Shown here: positions 7,428 through 15,499 of the stretch, in pieces
Layout of the letters: each line of letters starts with the position of its first letter
How positions within the stretch are numbered: position 1 is the first letter of the stretch
Source: a virus
Reading direction: 5' to 3' (one strand)
Virus record (IMG/VR): IMGVR_UViG_3300032069_000025
Span: 1-38,738 of that record
DNA length: 38,738 nucleotides
Position numbers and translations under genes: made by a program
The notes under the pieces: model-generated
What the model was told of the DNA's origin: nothing
Seen by the model: only the letters and a program-made list of their open reading frames with translations
The model's database searches: none

Positions 7428-7617
7428 AGCATCAGGGCCGGAGGCCCTCTCGGATTCCCTCCGAACCTGATAGCGAGCACGGCGGGATTCGGCCTACGCC
7501 CCCCGCTGGCACCCCGGAAAGACGGGGCGAGGCGCGGCGATCCGCGAAGGGAGGCCCAGCGCTGGATTCCCTCCCGGTCCAGTGACGTGAAAGGAGGACA
7601 ACGCAAGGAGGAAGGCT
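7428..7617 (+). promoter_or_regulatory. Structured leader upstream of the major capsid gene
   Basis: This 190-base gap has no gene but many self-complementary segments. ATCAGG (7431-7436) pairs with CCTGAT (7465-7470), AGGGCC with GGCCCT, CCCCG with CGGGG, and there is a perfect ten-base palindrome CCAGCGCTGG (7556-7565). The 11-mer GGATTCCCTCC occurs twice (7452-7462 and 7564-7574). Two ribosome-like sites (AAGGAGG near 7590 and AGGAGGAA just before the start) close it. Structured capsid leaders can protect mRNA from decay or serve as processing sites. No U-run suggests termination. Confidence 0.5.
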
Positions 7618-8550
7618 GTGGCCTCACCCAACAGAACGGTTGATACCAGCTTTTACCGAGAGCTGGAGGACATGTTCTATGTCCTCACTCAGCAGAACAA
7701 ATCCAAGCTCGAAAACCTGGTCACGGTGCGGACCGGGATCAAGGCCAGGAGCTGGGACAAGAACCGCATTGACGCCACCGAAGCCTACGATGTCACGGCG
7801 GCGAATGCCGACACCATCCTGATCGAGCAGCCCTTCAGCCGCCGCCGGATGAACCTGCTTCCCCGCGCCTGGGCGGCCATGCTGGACGAATTCGACGAGG
7901 CGATGATGCTCCTGTCGCCGGAGTCCGAGTACGTCCGGTCCTGCGTCGCGGCGCTGAACCGCCGGAAGGACAACGTAATCATCGCGGCCATGACCGGAAC
8001 CGCGGTGTCGGTTGGGGCGGCGGACGATACGGCGGGCGGCTACACCAACGTGAGCCTGCCGACCACCGGGGGCGTCCTGGGCATCGGGCAGGTCATCGTG
8101 GATGGCGGCACGGGTCTCACCGTGGAGAAACTCCGCCAGGCGATGGCCATCTTGGACGCCAACGAGTTCCCGCCGCAGGATCGCCACATCGCATGGTCGC
8201 CGGTCGCCAAGATGCAACTCCTGCGGACGACCGAGGCCACCAGCACAGACTACAACACCGTCCGGGCGCTGGTGAACGGCGAGATTGACACTTTCCTGGG
8301 CTTCAAGTTCGTCACGTTCGGGACGAAGAGCCCCGGGTCGGCCAGCCTCAGCAAGAGCGGCAACATCCGGCAGTGCATCGCCTGGCACAAAAGTGCCGTG
8401 ACGTTCGGGTCCGGGGCTGTGCGGGAGCTCAGTCTCAAGCAGCGCGCGGACAAGAACGACAACTGGCAGGTGCTGGGGAAACTCCTGGCCGGGGCCGTCC
8501 GCATGGACGAGTACGGCGTGGTCAGGGTAGACGTGGACGAGTCGAAATAG
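7618..8550 (+). CDS. Major capsid protein (HK97-fold, podovirus type)
   Basis: The 310-residue protein starts at GTG 7618 after AGGAGGAA. Its length, position after the scaffold and sequence style fit podovirus capsid proteins of the BPP-1/'phage capsid protein' type. An N-terminal helical arm contains FYRELEDMFYVLTQQNKSKL. A conserved RSWDKNRIDATEAYDV region follows. The P-loop-like helical face includes LTVEKLRQAMAILDANEFPP. The C-terminus has KQRADKNDNWQVLGKLLAGA. It should form the icosahedral shell. The fold call is family knowledge; no cleavage or protease gene was seen nearby. Confidence 0.9.
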   Translation: MASPNRTVDTSFYRELEDMFYVLTQQNKSKLENLVTVRTGIKARSWDKNRIDATEAYDVTAANADTILIEQPFSRRRMNLLPRAWAAMLDEFDEAMMLLSPESEYVRSCVAALNRRKDNVIIAAMTGTAVSVGAADDTAGGYTNVSLPTTGGVLGIGQVIVDGGTGLTVEKLRQAMAILDANEFPPQDRHIAWSPVAKMQLLRTTEATSTDYNTVRALVNGEIDTFLGFKFVTFGTKSPGSASLSKSGNIRQCIAWHKSAVTFGSGAVRELSLKQRADKNDNWQVLGKLLAGAVRMDEYGVVRVDVDESK

Positions 8551-8586
8551 CCCAGCGCCTTAACCTGTGCGCTGAAAGGAGACAGC

Positions 8587-9078
8587 ATGACTGCGCTGAA
8601 TCAGAATTACACCACGGAATACAACCTCCAGACGGGGCCGCGGCGGGTGCCCTCGGGACAGTTCGACGCGCCGCTACGGGCCGCCTGGCTCCGCGAGGCG
8701 TATGTCACAGGCCAGGGCACGGTGAATGCGTTCGTCCTGCCGGCGGGGAACATCCGCATCTACCGAGACCCCTCCCGGCTGAGCACCGAGAACGCAGTAT
8801 GGACGAATGCGGGCGTGACTCTGGTGGTTGGGCACGCGGCGTATACCGACTACGCGGGTGTGGTCCAGTCCGCCGTGACCAACGCCTTCATCACCAGCCA
8901 GACGCCGCAGGCTGCCGCGTTGGACTTGGCGCTCACTCTGGGGACGGGAATCCTGTACAAGGATTACAACACCCAGAACGGGCTCACCATCACGTACACG
9001 ATTGGCACCGCTGATAAGGCGGCCGCCGACATCTTCAACCTGGTGATCGTGTACTCGGAGATCGGCATCGGCACGTAA
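8587..9078 (+). CDS. Probable head-associated structural protein, 163 aa
   Basis: AAAGGAG upstream gives a clear start. The protein is beta-rich with few charges (TVNAFVLPAGNIRIYRDPSR, later TYTIGTADKAAADIFNLVIV) and no Cys, typical of small virion decoration or stabilising proteins. It directly follows the capsid gene and precedes a stable hairpin at 9100. I do not recognise a family. A capsid-decorating role is an inference from position and composition only. Confidence 0.6.
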   Translation: MTALNQNYTTEYNLQTGPRRVPSGQFDAPLRAAWLREAYVTGQGTVNAFVLPAGNIRIYRDPSRLSTENAVWTNAGVTLVVGHAAYTDYAGVVQSAVTNAFITSQTPQAAALDLALTLGTGILYKDYNTQNGLTITYTIGTADKAAADIFNLVIVYSEIGIGT

Positions 9079-9099
9079 TCGGTGACACATACCTTGAGC

Positions 9100-9125
9100 G
9101 GGGCGGGGTCTTCGGGTCCCGCCCC
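9100..9125 (+). promoter_or_regulatory. Very stable UUCG-tetraloop hairpin at a ribosome binding site
   Basis: GGGGCGGGGTC (9100-9110) pairs with GGTCCCGCCCC (9115-9125) around the loop TTCG: eleven pairs, two of them G-U, closed by a C-G pair, the especially stable cUUCGg loop. It ends one base before AAGGAGGG, the ribosome site of the next gene. No T-run follows, so it is not a standard terminator. It may stabilise the 3' end of the upstream message or keep the downstream site open. Confidence 0.7.
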
Positions 9126-9138
9126 AAGGAGGGTTCAC

Positions 9139-9891
9139 GTGAAAAAGCTCTCACTCATTGCAGCGGTCCTGGCCCTCTTTGTCGCTGGAGTGCTCAGGGC
9201 TGATGACACCTTGAACCTGCCCGTTGCCACTCAAGGCGGGCTCGTCACGGGCGACATCATCTACGCCCGCGACGCGAACCATCTCGGCAACATCAGTGCC
9301 GTGGCGGTCGGGCAGGTGCTCACGTCTCAGGGGGCTGGGGCGAAGCCCGCCTACAGCGGGACGCTCCCGTCTGCGTTGGCATCTCCAGAGAAAACGGACG
9401 GCACTGTGTTCCTCCCAGCGTACAAGGCATGTCGGAGCGACAGCGCCAACCTCATCCTGGTTCGCTTGGCCGCGAACGATTGGGCGCTTGGCCGCACCGC
9501 AGCCGGGGCGGAGACCTACAACATCGTCTGTTCGCTTGACCTCGACCTTCAGCGCACCACGTCCGGCAAGGGCGTCAAGATCAACTCAATTGACGTGGTG
9601 TACCAGATCACGACGGCTGACCTAACCTCGCACACGTGGGGCAAGGTGGCCACCGTCACTTACGCGAACAACGCCGCGAACGTCGTCAGCGCGGCTCTCG
9701 ACACCCCCATTACGCTGAACACTACTGCGCGAGCGAACCCCTACGTCCAAAACGCGGCCATTGCGACGCCTGCCTATCTCCCATCAGCCAAACTCATCAC
9801 GATCAACGTCGAGTGGCAGGCGGTGATGCAAAACACCGGGGTCTATCGCGTGTACGGCATTGCGGTGAACTTCTCGCGGACGGACCTCTAG
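9139..9891 (+). CDS. Signal-peptide-bearing fibre-like protein, 250 aa
   Basis: The start is GTG 9139 after AAGGAGGG (9126-9133). The N-terminus MKKLSLIAAVLALFVAGVLR is a typical Sec signal (KK, hydrophobic core, probable cut after LRA). It is followed by GDIIYARDANHLG and AVGQVLTSQGAGAKPAYS, a pattern common in phage tail-fibre and spike proteins. The rest is beta-rich and Thr/Ala-rich. It could be a head fibre, a tail fibre or an exported surface protein. Its place between capsid and tail genes argues for a virion part; the signal peptide is odd for that. Confidence in the gene is high, in the role low. Confidence 0.65.
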   Translation: MKKLSLIAAVLALFVAGVLRADDTLNLPVATQGGLVTGDIIYARDANHLGNISAVAVGQVLTSQGAGAKPAYSGTLPSALASPEKTDGTVFLPAYKACRSDSANLILVRLAANDWALGRTAAGAETYNIVCSLDLDLQRTTSGKGVKINSIDVVYQITTADLTSHTWGKVATVTYANNAANVVSAALDTPITLNTTARANPYVQNAAIATPAYLPSAKLITINVEWQAVMQNTGVYRVYGIAVNFSRTDL

Positions 9892-9903
9892 GAGGGCGGT
9901 GTT

Positions 9904-10200
9904 ATGGCGAACGTGCTGACCGGCAGTCCCATCGTTCTCGACACCGCGGGGGCCACCTCGGCGATTGCCTCTCGCGTCAAGATTCAGGCGGTGAAGTGGG
10001 TAGGAAACACTCAGGCTGGCGATGTTTGCCTCCTGCATGATGCAAGCGGAGGCAATGTCGTGTGGCAGGCGAAGGCGGTCGGTGCCAATGCGGACATCTT
10101 CAACGTCTTTTCGCCGGCCATCCTTGTCAAGGGCCTCTATCTCACGACGCTGGCGAGTGGGACGCTCCTGGTGTACCTCTCGCCGGACACCGGAGGATAA
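9904..10200 (+). CDS. Small beta-rich structural protein, 98 aa
   Basis: GGAGGG sits just before the ATG. The protein (LTGSPIVLDTAGATSAIASR at the start, later VKWVGNTQAGDVCLLHDA) looks like a small all-beta barrel. It alternates hydrophobic and small residues and has a single Cys near residue 42. Similar-sized proteins lie between capsid and tail genes in many podoviruses. Role unknown; decoration or neck component is a guess from position. Confidence 0.6.
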   Translation: MANVLTGSPIVLDTAGATSAIASRVKIQAVKWVGNTQAGDVCLLHDASGGNVVWQAKAVGANADIFNVFSPAILVKGLYLTTLASGTLLVYLSPDTGG

Positions 10201-10203
10201 GCG

Positions 10204-10470
10204 ATGGCCCTTCTGAGTCCGTCTGATCCGGCGGGGGTGCGCTCCATCTCGTTGCAACCGTGGTTCATCCAGGTGGCGCTGACGCCGGGGCTCCTGACGG
10301 CGCAACTGGTCCTGCCCGTGGCCCTGCCGTTCTGGGTGATGATTGCCAACCCGAACTGGAACACCACGGTGTATATCGTGGACGGCACCCAGACCCAGAA
10401 GGGATGCACGCTCAAGTTTTCGACCGTCATCCCCGCGGGCGGGCAACTGAACGTCGCGGTGATTGGGTGA
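10204..10470 (+). CDS. Hypothetical structural protein, 88 aa
   Basis: The ATG comes four bases after the previous stop and uses the GGAGG inside that gene's end. The product is hydrophobic and beta-rich (QPWFIQVALTPGLLTAQLVL, PFWVMIANPNWNTTVYIVDG) with a single Cys and no clear membrane helix. It is almost certainly co-translated with the preceding 98-residue gene, and both end in similar beta-barrel-like patterns. No family recognised; a virion role is inferred from its neighbours. Confidence 0.55.
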   Translation: MALLSPSDPAGVRSISLQPWFIQVALTPGLLTAQLVLPVALPFWVMIANPNWNTTVYIVDGTQTQKGCTLKFSTVIPAGGQLNVAVIG

Positions 10471-10518
10471 TGCAGGCACAGGCGCGGGCGTCCGTCCCGC
10501 ACATAAAGGAGCGCAGTT

Positions 10519-10866
10519 ATGAGTGATGAGCCGATTACCGGCATTCTAGCAGGGATTGGGAGCACCCTGACTGCCGGTGCGGCCACCGGTGCCACGGCAA
10601 CAGCCATCGGCGGTGCCGCCGCAGCATCCACGGCAGCGGGGTTGGCATCAGCCGGTATGCAGATCGCTGGAGCCATCAAAGGACCGCCGAAGGCTCCTGG
10701 TTTGCCGTCTATTGGGCTCACGCCCGAGGAAGAGGCGAGACGGCAGGCAGACCTCGAAGCGGCCCGGCTGAGGGTAGGCCGGGGTGCAACGCTCCTGACA
10801 GGTGCCGCAGGCGGCCCAAGCCTCATGTCGCCTGGACGGCCGTTGAAAACGACGCTAGGCGGGTAA
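10519..10866 (+). CDS. Ala/Gly-rich small phage protein, 115 aa
   Basis: GGAGCG precedes the ATG. Residues 8-53 form a long Ala/Gly/Thr-rich hydrophobic stretch (GILAGIGSTLTAGAATGATA and onward) that could insert in a membrane or pack as helices. Then come a Pro-rich hinge (GPPKAPGLPS), a charged helix (TPEEEARRQADLEAARL) and a GRGATLLTGAAGGPS motif. The last is a pattern I recognise from small podovirus proteins encoded just before tail tube protein A. Function is not established. Confidence 0.65.
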   Translation: MSDEPITGILAGIGSTLTAGAATGATATAIGGAAAASTAAGLASAGMQIAGAIKGPPKAPGLPSIGLTPEEEARRQADLEAARLRVGRGATLLTGAAGGPSLMSPGRPLKTTLGG

Positions 10867-10872
10867 GACGCC

Positions 10873-11745
10873 ATGGCAATGGCTCTCGTGGATGTCATCA
10901 ACAGCGGATTGTCCCAGATCGGCGTCGCGCCGATTACGGCGGCAGACTTCGCCACGCCAGTTACGCCAATTGGCGTCATCCTGAACCGCGACGCCGTGAA
11001 CTGGATGCAGTCCGTGATGCGGGCGGTGGATTGGTCCTGTCTCACGGCCCGCCAAGTGCTCCAAAACAACGGCTCAGTGACCATGACCCTCTCGTCCGCT
11101 GCCGTCGGCACGGGCGTCACGGCGACCCCGGCGTCCGCGTACTTCAATGCCCGCGATGTCGGCCGGACGCTCTACGAAGTGGGGTACGGACTCAGTGGCG
11201 TGTACAAGATCACGTCGCTGGCGGGCAGTCCACTCGTGGCGACCGGCGAGGTGAAGGCCGCCTTTGCGGGCGTGACGCTCTTGGCCCAAGGGTGGACGCT
11301 GGCACCGCTGTCCGCATGGGACAGCGCCTATCTCCTGCCGTCGGACTCGCTGAAGGTCCGGGGAATCGCCGACGAAGACGGATTCTATGCATCGTGGCAT
11401 TACCGGAGAACCAGCGGATCCCCGATCCGGTGGGCGGTTGAAGGCCAACAGCTTCTCACGAATGCCATCCGGGCGACCGACCCCAACACGAACGCGAGCT
11501 CGACGTATCCCGTGGTGGTGTACACCTATTACGAGTCCAACCCGGATAACTGGGATGAACTCCTGCTCCAGGCGGTCGAGGCCAGGATCGCCGCCGAGAT
11601 GGCCTGGACCACGAAGAATCCGAAGCTCGTGGCCGACAAGTGGGCACTCTACAATGCCAAGATCGCTGAGGCGGAAGGGGCCACGCGCGATGAGCACCAG
11701 CGCCACGGGTATCCCCGTACCATCCTGTTAGACGTTCGGAGGTAG
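10873..11745 (+). CDS. Tail tubular protein A (T7 gp11-like)
   Basis: The N-terminal ALVDVINSGLSQIGVAPI and WMQSVMRAVDWSCLTARQVL, the central LPSDSLKVRGI and the C-terminal helices (DELLLQAVEARIAAEMAWTT) match the tail adaptor family. At 290 residues it is about 90 longer than T7 gp11. The extra length is an inserted beta domain at about 68-138 carrying YFNARDVGRTL, which resembles two segments in the next protein. It should form the ring joining portal and tail nozzle. Its stop is one base before the next ATG. Confidence 0.82.
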   Translation: MAMALVDVINSGLSQIGVAPITAADFATPVTPIGVILNRDAVNWMQSVMRAVDWSCLTARQVLQNNGSVTMTLSSAAVGTGVTATPASAYFNARDVGRTLYEVGYGLSGVYKITSLAGSPLVATGEVKAAFAGVTLLAQGWTLAPLSAWDSAYLLPSDSLKVRGIADEDGFYASWHYRRTSGSPIRWAVEGQQLLTNAIRATDPNTNASSTYPVVVYTYYESNPDNWDELLLQAVEARIAAEMAWTTKNPKLVADKWALYNAKIAEAEGATRDEHQRHGYPRTILLDVRR

Positions 11746-11746
11746 C

Positions 11747-14272
11747 ATGGCCTCCGCACCTCCCAAGATCATCCGCAACAACTTCAATGCGGGGGAAATC
11801 TCTCCGTTCGTCGTCGGGCGGATTGACCAGGAGCGCTATTACAATGCCCTGACGACATGTGAGAACTGGATTCCGCTCGTCCAGGGCGGTATCCAGGTGC
11901 GCCCCGGACTCATCTACGCGGGAGCCGTCAAACCCACCGGGGGCCGACCGCGGCTCATTCCGTTTGTTTTCGCCGCAGGCGATCAGGGCGTGATGGAGTT
12001 TGGGAATCAGTACATCCGCTTCTGGAAATTTGACGCGACGACCGGCCTGCCGGTGCAAGTCACGGATGGTGGCGGGACTCCTATCGAAGTCACGACGACG
12101 TACACCACTGCTGAGTTGCGGTCTATCCAGTACCGCCAGTCCGGGGATGTGGTCTTCCTCGCCCATGGCAACCATGCGCCAGCGGCACTGTCCCGCCTCT
12201 CTGCGGATTACAAAACTTGGTCCTTCGCGGACATCAGCTTTTCGCCTCCGCCGACCTATGAGGGCAAGACCGACTTTGCCACTGCCGTGACGCTGACCGT
12301 TGCTGTCAGTGGGGCGGCGAACAACGGTGCCGGGCTCATTCGGATTACGACAGCGACGAACCATCATCTTTCGACAGGTTGGACGGTTACGATTACCGGC
12401 GTGGTCGGCACGACTGAGGCCAACGGGACCTGGGTTGTGACCGTGATTGACGCCACCCACTTCGATTTGCAGGGCTCGGCGTTCGTCAACGCCTACGTCT
12501 CCGGCGGTACGGTCTTCGGGCATGTCTGGACAGTCACCGTGGACAAATTCCTTGCGGGCGATGTGGGTCGGGTGATCAAGACTTCAGATGGAGCCCGCGT
12601 GTCGATCACGGACTTCATTGACGCCCGGAACGTCCACGTCCAAGACATTCTCGCGCCGCCCGCCACCAGTTACACCTCCGGCAACTGGTGGCTTGAGGGC
12701 TCTCCGAGTAGCGTACTCTATCCGTCCATCGCGGGGCCAAAGGGCGCTATCGCTCTGCTGACTGCCAAGGCGTCGGTTAGCGGGGGGACGCAGGATGCGT
12801 TCCGCTCAACCGATGTGGGCAAGTATGTGATTATCCTTGGCGGCGTCTTGCACATCACGAGCTTCGTGAATGCCACACAGGTCTACGCCCAGATTTTGAA
12901 CACGCTGACGAATTGGACGAGCAGCGTCAACTATGCGCTCGGTGGGGAGTGGACGCTGGAACAGCCGATCTGGACGGCAAGCCTCGGCTACCCCCAAGTG
13001 ATTTCCCTCCATCAGCAACGGCTCTTATTCGGCAATTCGACGGCGGAACCGGACACCATTCGGGGGAGCCAGATTGGCGATTACTTCAATTTCGGCACGG
13101 GTCTTGTGGACAGCTCGGCATTGGAATTTGTGATGGCCACTGGTGCGGTCTGCCCCATCCAGTGGATGGAGCCTGTCCAAGCGTTGGCGGTCGGCACTCT
13201 GAGCCGGGGATTCTTTCTGGGGGATCGCCAGGGCACGCCGATTACACCGACCTCGCCCAAGATTTCCCCGCAGAACTCGGCCGGCGCGAACCTCATTGCA
13301 CCCGTCGTGTTGGAAAACAGCTTGCTCTTCATCGTGCGCGGGCAACGCTCTGTCGGCGAATGGCTCTACAACGTGCTGACCGACATCGCCGAGGTGTCCG
13401 ACCTGCTGGAATACGCGAATCACCTTACCATTGACGTGGCAAGCGACGGGGATCGCATCTTCCTGGAAAACGCCGCGCAGACGCAGCCCATGCCCATTGC
13501 GTGGTATGTCCGGCCCGATGGCACCCTGTGTGGTCTGGCCTACCGGCGCAAGCAGAATGTGGCCGCGTGGTTCCGGGTGACGACGTGGCGGGGGACGACG
13601 CAGGATGTGATTGAGTCTGTTGGGGTAATCCAGAATCCCGTCACGTTCAAGGATCAAGCGTGGTTGGCGATCAACCGGGGCGGTACGCGAAGCATTGAGG
13701 TGATGGATGCGATCCCGAATCCCGACCGGCACATGGATGCGTCCGTCAAGTACAGCGGCCCAGCCACAAGCACGATTACCGGCCTCGCCCATCTGAATGG
13801 TCTTTCCGTGGGCATTCGCGGCAAGGATGCAGGCGGGACGTGGCGGCTCTATCCGAATCAAACCGTTGCTGGCGGACAGGTGACTGGCCTGAATCCGACC
13901 GTGGTGGAAGCCGAGGTCGGGCTGGTCTTTCCCGCCACGGCGACCGTGCCCCCAGCAGAATTCCCCGGCGCCCAGACGATTCAGGGGAAGCCGAAGTCCT
14001 ACGGCCTGATGCAGGTGCGGACCTACGATACACCGTCGCTCAAAATCCAGAGCGTGCGGTATCCGAACGATGGGTACAGTGCCTCTGCTGTCTACGTCAT
14101 CCCGACCAGTGGGATTGCGCCGCTGGGGCCACTCTCGCCGGCGAAGGATTGGGCGGACTTCGAGTTGGCCACCATCGGCGTGGACCGCTTGGCGCAGGTG
14201 ACGTTTGTGCAGGATATTCCGTTGGGGGGCACCGTACTGATGTTCTGCGCGGACCTGGATGTGGGGGCGTAA
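11747..14272 (+). CDS. Tail tubular protein B (T7 gp12-like nozzle)
   Basis: The 841-residue protein opens with NNFNAGEISPFVVGRIDQER and NWIPLVQGGIQVRPGLIYAG, the signature of this family, and has the long beta-rich body expected of the tail nozzle. Residues about 185-256 form an inserted module (ATNHHLSTGWTVTITGVVG, then THFDLQGS). Two modules with DVGR or DVGK follow (about 262-306 and 338-390). After them the family sequence resumes (LHQQRLLFGNSTAEPDTIRG). It forms the hexameric tip of the tail with tail tubular protein A and is where the tailspikes probably dock. Confidence 0.87.
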   Translation: MASAPPKIIRNNFNAGEISPFVVGRIDQERYYNALTTCENWIPLVQGGIQVRPGLIYAGAVKPTGGRPRLIPFVFAAGDQGVMEFGNQYIRFWKFDATTGLPVQVTDGGGTPIEVTTTYTTAELRSIQYRQSGDVVFLAHGNHAPAALSRLSADYKTWSFADISFSPPPTYEGKTDFATAVTLTVAVSGAANNGAGLIRITTATNHHLSTGWTVTITGVVGTTEANGTWVVTVIDATHFDLQGSAFVNAYVSGGTVFGHVWTVTVDKFLAGDVGRVIKTSDGARVSITDFIDARNVHVQDILAPPATSYTSGNWWLEGSPSSVLYPSIAGPKGAIALLTAKASVSGGTQDAFRSTDVGKYVIILGGVLHITSFVNATQVYAQILNTLTNWTSSVNYALGGEWTLEQPIWTASLGYPQVISLHQQRLLFGNSTAEPDTIRGSQIGDYFNFGTGLVDSSALEFVMATGAVCPIQWMEPVQALAVGTLSRGFFLGDRQGTPITPTSPKISPQNSAGANLIAPVVLENSLLFIVRGQRSVGEWLYNVLTDIAEVSDLLEYANHLTIDVASDGDRIFLENAAQTQPMPIAWYVRPDGTLCGLAYRRKQNVAAWFRVTTWRGTTQDVIESVGVIQNPVTFKDQAWLAINRGGTRSIEVMDAIPNPDRHMDASVKYSGPATSTITGLAHLNGLSVGIRGKDAGGTWRLYPNQTVAGGQVTGLNPTVVEAEVGLVFPATATVPPAEFPGAQTIQGKPKSYGLMQVRTYDTPSLKIQSVRYPNDGYSASAVYVIPTSGIAPLGPLSPAKDWADFELATIGVDRLAQVTFVQDIPLGGTVLMFCADLDVGA

Positions 14273-14286
14273 AGAAAGGAGCTGCA

Positions 14287-14538
14287 ATGGACAGTCCATT
14301 TGATGCGATTCTCAGCGGCAGGATGCGAGATGACGTTTGTACCGAATTGTTTGCAAAGAACGCAACGTATTCCATCCTCGGACGGCTCGTGGGGATGGAC
14401 GGGCCATGGTATCAGATGAAGGAAGGCGTGTGGTTCGGCAATGTCCGAAGCGTACAAGACGTATTCATGTTGAAAGATCAAGTCGCTGCCGTGAGGTTCA
14501 CCAAATGTGACCCCGCTGAGTGGGCTGCGACTACCTGA
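14287..14538 (+). CDS. Hypothetical protein, 83 aa
   Basis: AAAGGAG at 14275-14281 sets the ATG at 14287. The product starts MDSPFDAILSGRMRDDVCTE and contains two short hydrophobic strands (YSILGRLVGMDGPWYQMKEG; VFMLKDQVAAVRFT). No family is recognised. The stop falls 17 bases before the acetyltransferase-like gene's start. Its place between tail tube B and the internal virion proteins suggests a small virion or assembly factor, but this is positional only. Confidence 0.6.
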   Translation: MDSPFDAILSGRMRDDVCTELFAKNATYSILGRLVGMDGPWYQMKEGVWFGNVRSVQDVFMLKDQVAAVRFTKCDPAEWAATT

Positions 14539-14555
14539 CTAAAGCTGGTGATGCG

Positions 14556-14969
14556 ATGCTCCGCGTGCGGCCGTTTGCGCCAGATGATCTCTGGACCTTC
14601 CCAGAATTGGCCGAGCAGTTGCGCGCCGAGGGCATCACCCAGATTTACGGACTGGCCTTCGCCGCAGAGGACGATTCGGGCGTCTTGGCGATTGGTGGTT
14701 TCGTACCCATGGGCGGGGGGACCTGCGAGGCATGGTTTCACTGTGCGCGGGACCTGGGCCAGGCAGGGACTCGCCTCGTGTGGGAGACCCGCGGGATGCT
14801 CCGGTCGCTGATGCGGGAACATCGGTGGATTCGCGTGCAGGCTCGGATTGATCCCACAAACGCGAAAGCCGTGCGCTTCATCAAGGCGATGCGGTTTGAG
14901 CGCGAGGGCACGATGCGCGCGTACTGGTACGGCAAGGATCGGGACTTGTACGCACGGGTGATCTTATGA
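14556..14969 (+). CDS. GNAT-like acetyltransferase-fold protein (T7 gp13-like)
   Basis: The 137-residue product has the pattern of phage proteins with a GNAT-type fold. MLRVRPFAPDDLWTFPELAE leads to strand-turn segments (VLAIGGFVPMGGGTCEAWFH), a helix-rich middle, then IDPTNAKAVRFIKAMRFERE, which matches the end of GNAT domains. T7 gp13 and relatives sit at the same place, just before the internal virion proteins. The canonical acetyl-CoA loop is not obvious, so it may be structural rather than catalytic. ATG 14556 is preferred; an in-frame GTG at 14520 overlaps the previous gene. Its stop overlaps the next start (ATGA). Confidence 0.72.
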   Translation: MLRVRPFAPDDLWTFPELAEQLRAEGITQIYGLAFAAEDDSGVLAIGGFVPMGGGTCEAWFHCARDLGQAGTRLVWETRGMLRSLMREHRWIRVQARIDPTNAKAVRFIKAMRFEREGTMRAYWYGKDRDLYARVIL

Positions 14970-15499
14970 CGCCGGAAACATTGAAACTGATCACGCCGGA
15001 AACATTGGGACTGACTATGGGTGGCTTTCGGGCGATTGGCGATGTCACCGCTGGCATCGGTGGATACCAGGCGGCTGGATACAACGCCCGGATCGCCAGG
15101 ATGCAGGCGGAGGTGGCCCGGCAGGTGGCCACCGACGAGGCTGAGTCCGCGCTTGCTGCCGGGGAAAGGCTGGTTGGAACCCAGCGGGCGGCCGCCGCCG
15201 CGTCCGGTGTGGACGTGAACGCCGGCTCTCCGATGCTGGCCGTCCTGGATACCATTACCAAGAGCCACCAGGAGGCGCAGCGGGCGCGCTTGCGCGGGGA
15301 GTACAGAGCATGGGGCCTGGAGAGTGAGGCGGGGCTTCAGAAGTGGCACGGCAGACAGACGCTCCTCGGCGGGTTCCTGCGCGGCTCAATGGATGTGCTC
15401 GGAGGCGTCGCTCGGTCGCAACTGCTCAAGAAAGCGTGGACTGCCGCTGAACTACAGGGGCTTGAGTCAAGCGGCAGCATTGGAATCATCGCCCGATGA
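14966..15499 (+). CDS. Internal virion protein B (T7 gp14-like)
   Basis: The 177-residue protein is mainly helical. A Gly-rich hydrophobic segment (RAIGDVTAGIGGYQAAGYNA) is followed by a long helix (IARMQAEVARQVATDEAESA). The motif RAAAAASGVDVNAGSPMLAV is characteristic of podovirus gp14-type ejection proteins. In T7 this protein leaves the head and forms a pore across the outer membrane. It overlaps both neighbours by ATGA, in the gp13-gp14-gp15-gp16 order known from T7. The near-repeat LITPETLGL/ TPETLKLITPETL at the N-terminus is a small tandem duplication. Confidence 0.8.
   Translation: MTPETLKLITPETLGLTMGGFRAIGDVTAGIGGYQAAGYNARIARMQAEVARQVATDEAESALAAGERLVGTQRAAAAASGVDVNAGSPMLAVLDTITKSHQEAQRARLRGEYRAWGLESEAGLQKWHGRQTLLGGFLRGSMDVLGGVARSQLLKKAWTAAELQGLESSGSIGIIAR

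Noticed and set aside
13025-14299. Leftward 424-codon open frame opposite tail tube protein B
   Set aside because: It lies fully antisense to a well-recognised gene, has no ribosome site, and its His/Arg-rich composition is that of a GC-rich shadow frame.
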